From the NCBI GenBank assembly GCA_937921485.1, contig CAKZSV010000038.1, forward strand, positions 1 to 41,869: a stretch of DNA of 41,869 bases. Reading direction: 5' to 3'. Both the position numbers and the translations under genes were made by a program. Shown here in pieces: positions 40,893 through 41,869 of this stretch (positions within the stretch are counted from its first letter, which is position 1; every line of letters begins with the position of its first letter). The notes below the pieces were generated by a model that was not told the origin of the DNA, searched no databases, and saw only the letters and a program-made list of their open reading frames with translations. This DNA is from an uncultured bacterium. Its GTDB lineage: Bacteria; Spirochaetota; UBA4802; JAGODF01.

Positions 40893-41869
40893 TTAACGTA
40901 GCAAATCCTGTTCTGTTCGTTTAATGATATCATTTTGCAAACCAGGAGCAAGTTCGGTAAAGTATGCGCTGTATCCAGCAACCCTCACAACCAGGTCGCG
41001 ATGTTTTTCGGGATATTTTATTGCTTCTTTCAAATCTTCTGCGTTATGACAATTGATTTGGATGTGCCAGTTGTTGAAAGAATGCCATGTTCGCAGGTAA
41101 TCTGCAAAAACCTTTTTATTTTTCCCCTTAACGAAAGAAGGATGAATTTTTTGATTCAATAGTTGGTTCCATGACCTGAGTGGGTTTACCCTGGAACAGG
41201 ATTTTAGTACCGCCGTCGGCCCACTGATGTCGGTTCCTCTCATAGGAGAGAGCTGTCCATCTGATATCGTTTCTCCTTTTACTCTGCCGTCAGGTGTTGC
41301 GCCTACTACCAGACCACCGACATAGTATCCTGCGGCTAGAGATGATTCTAGTTGCAGAGGACGCCCCCAATGATCCTTTATATCACTGACCATTGCATGT
41401 GCTTTTTCATACATCTCAGCAATCACCATATCCGTATAGTTATCATCATTTCCGAATTTTTTAACGGTAAGACATTTTTTGTGGATATCTTCATATCCCT
41501 TCCAGTTTGATCTGCATGCATCAATAAGATCCCTCATTGAAACTGACTTTTCATCAAAAACGAGTTTCTTGACCACCGCGAGAGAATTTCCGGCATTAAT
41601 ACTGCCCATGCTGAATATTTCACTAATGGCGGTATCGCCCTTTTGCATAGCGTCTCTTCCGCGCATAATCGGAGTTTCGACCAGAGAGGAAGCGAATGGG
41701 CGAGGCATCATTTCCTCGTAAAGCATTTCAACAATTTTGTAAGCTTTATTTGCCTGCTCCACCTGGTACTTCAATTGCAGTAGAAATGCATCAAGAAAAT
41801 CCTTGTAAGATTTAAAACTGCACGGATCGGGCGTTCTTACTCCTATCTGTTCACCGGTTTGAGGATCTT
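40893..41869 (-). CDS. Glycyl radical enzyme, C-terminal part (5' end outside window)
   Basis: The frame runs to the window edge, reading back through TPDPCSFKSYKDFLDAF, so the gene is truncated by the window and not by mutation. The glycyl radical motif RVAGYSAYFTEL stands near the C-terminus, with the radical Gly 27 residues from the end. YYVGGLVVGATPDGR and SMGSINAGNSLA are family regions. The catalytic Cys lies upstream of the window, so the subtype (choline lyase, diol or glycerol dehydratase, decarboxylase or other) cannot be settled. The activase gene follows on the same strand after a 53-base gap, forming an operon. Confidence 0.88.
   Translation of the reverse strand, partial: DPQTGEQIGVRTPDPCSFKSYKDFLDAFLLQLKYQVEQANKAYKIVEMLYEEMMPRPFASSLVETPIMRGRDAMQKGDTAISEIFSMGSINAGNSLAVVKKLVFDEKSVSMRDLIDACRSNWKGYEDIHKKCLTVKKFGNDDNYTDMVIAEMYEKAHAMVSDIKDHWGRPLQLESSLAAGYYVGGLVVGATPDGRVKGETISDGQLSPMRGTDISGPTAVLKSCSRVNPLRSWNQLLNQKIHPSFVKGKNKKVFADYLRTWHSFNNWHIQINCHNAEDLKEAIKYPEKHRDLVVRVAGYSAYFTELAPGLQNDIIKRTEQDLLR

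Noticed and set aside
1..41869. tRNA or rRNA genes, CRISPR arrays, complete IS elements, prophage genes
   Set aside because: I looked through the gaps on both strands and saw no cloverleaf-like segments, regular repeat-spacer units, transposases or integrases.

Overview
The window looks like chromosomal DNA of an anaerobic, flagellated bacterium, most probably a deep-branching spirochaete. The main reasons are the flagellar order flgN-flgK-flgL-fliW-csrA, the many signalling and hypothetical proteins of spirochaete style, and strictly anaerobic enzymes: a GlpABC glycerol-3-phosphate dehydrogenase, a glycyl radical enzyme with its activase, and a 2-hydroxyacyl-CoA dehydratase-type pair. The assignment rests on gene order and remembered family patterns. 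No 16S gene or other decisive marker is present. There is no prophage, complete IS or CRISPR array, and no stretch over 300 bases without a gene.

Region by region. 1-318: a broken copy of a small protein family whose intact paralogue lies at 10818-11300. 318-3166: a secreted family-3 glycosidase (NagZ type) overlapping hemW. 3186-8979 (minus): a six-gene run with two HgdB/HgdC-like iron-sulfur subunits, then the homocysteine-forming set (DUF39/COG1900, UPF0280/COG2122, NIL-domain ferredoxin), then an unknown acidic protein. 9171-12452: a PutP-type Na+ symporter, the small paralogue and a nucleotidyltransferase. 12453-16572 (minus): glpABC behind a clear TTGACA-N18-TATTAT promoter. 16805-18999: SppA, a Yip1-like membrane protein and a YtfJ-like exported protein ending at a terminator. 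19136-22821: rsmD with a DUF1858 redox protein, rpmB, a VanZ-like protein, a lone OppC-type permease and an orphan DNA methyltransferase. 22767-26561 (minus): a SpoIIE phosphatase and RsbW-like ATPase pair, then a HEPN/MNT pair from a near-leaderless promoter. 26809-31614: a five-gene menaquinone (futalosine) operon, ubiD-mqnP-ubiX-mqnE-mqnA. 31680-35107: an MscS channel with an unusual periplasmic head, and a large unknown protein. 35320-39730: flgN-flgK-flgL-fliW-csrA. 39731-39843: a structured inverted-repeat element at the csrA stop codon. 39850-41869 (minus): a glycyl radical activase and the 3' part of its enzyme, which runs off the window.

The genes fit an organism that respires anaerobically with menaquinone (GlpABC feeding quinone, futalosine synthesis), makes homocysteine from inorganic sulfur, uses glycyl radical chemistry, and controls flagella through FliW-CsrA. 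Packing is tight: many 4-bp ATGA overlaps within operons, and convergent genes that abut or overlap. The observations most worth following are the coupling of a 2-hydroxyacyl-CoA dehydratase-like pair with the homocysteine module, the MscS fusion, the csrA-linked repeat, and the large unknown protein beside the flagellar operon.
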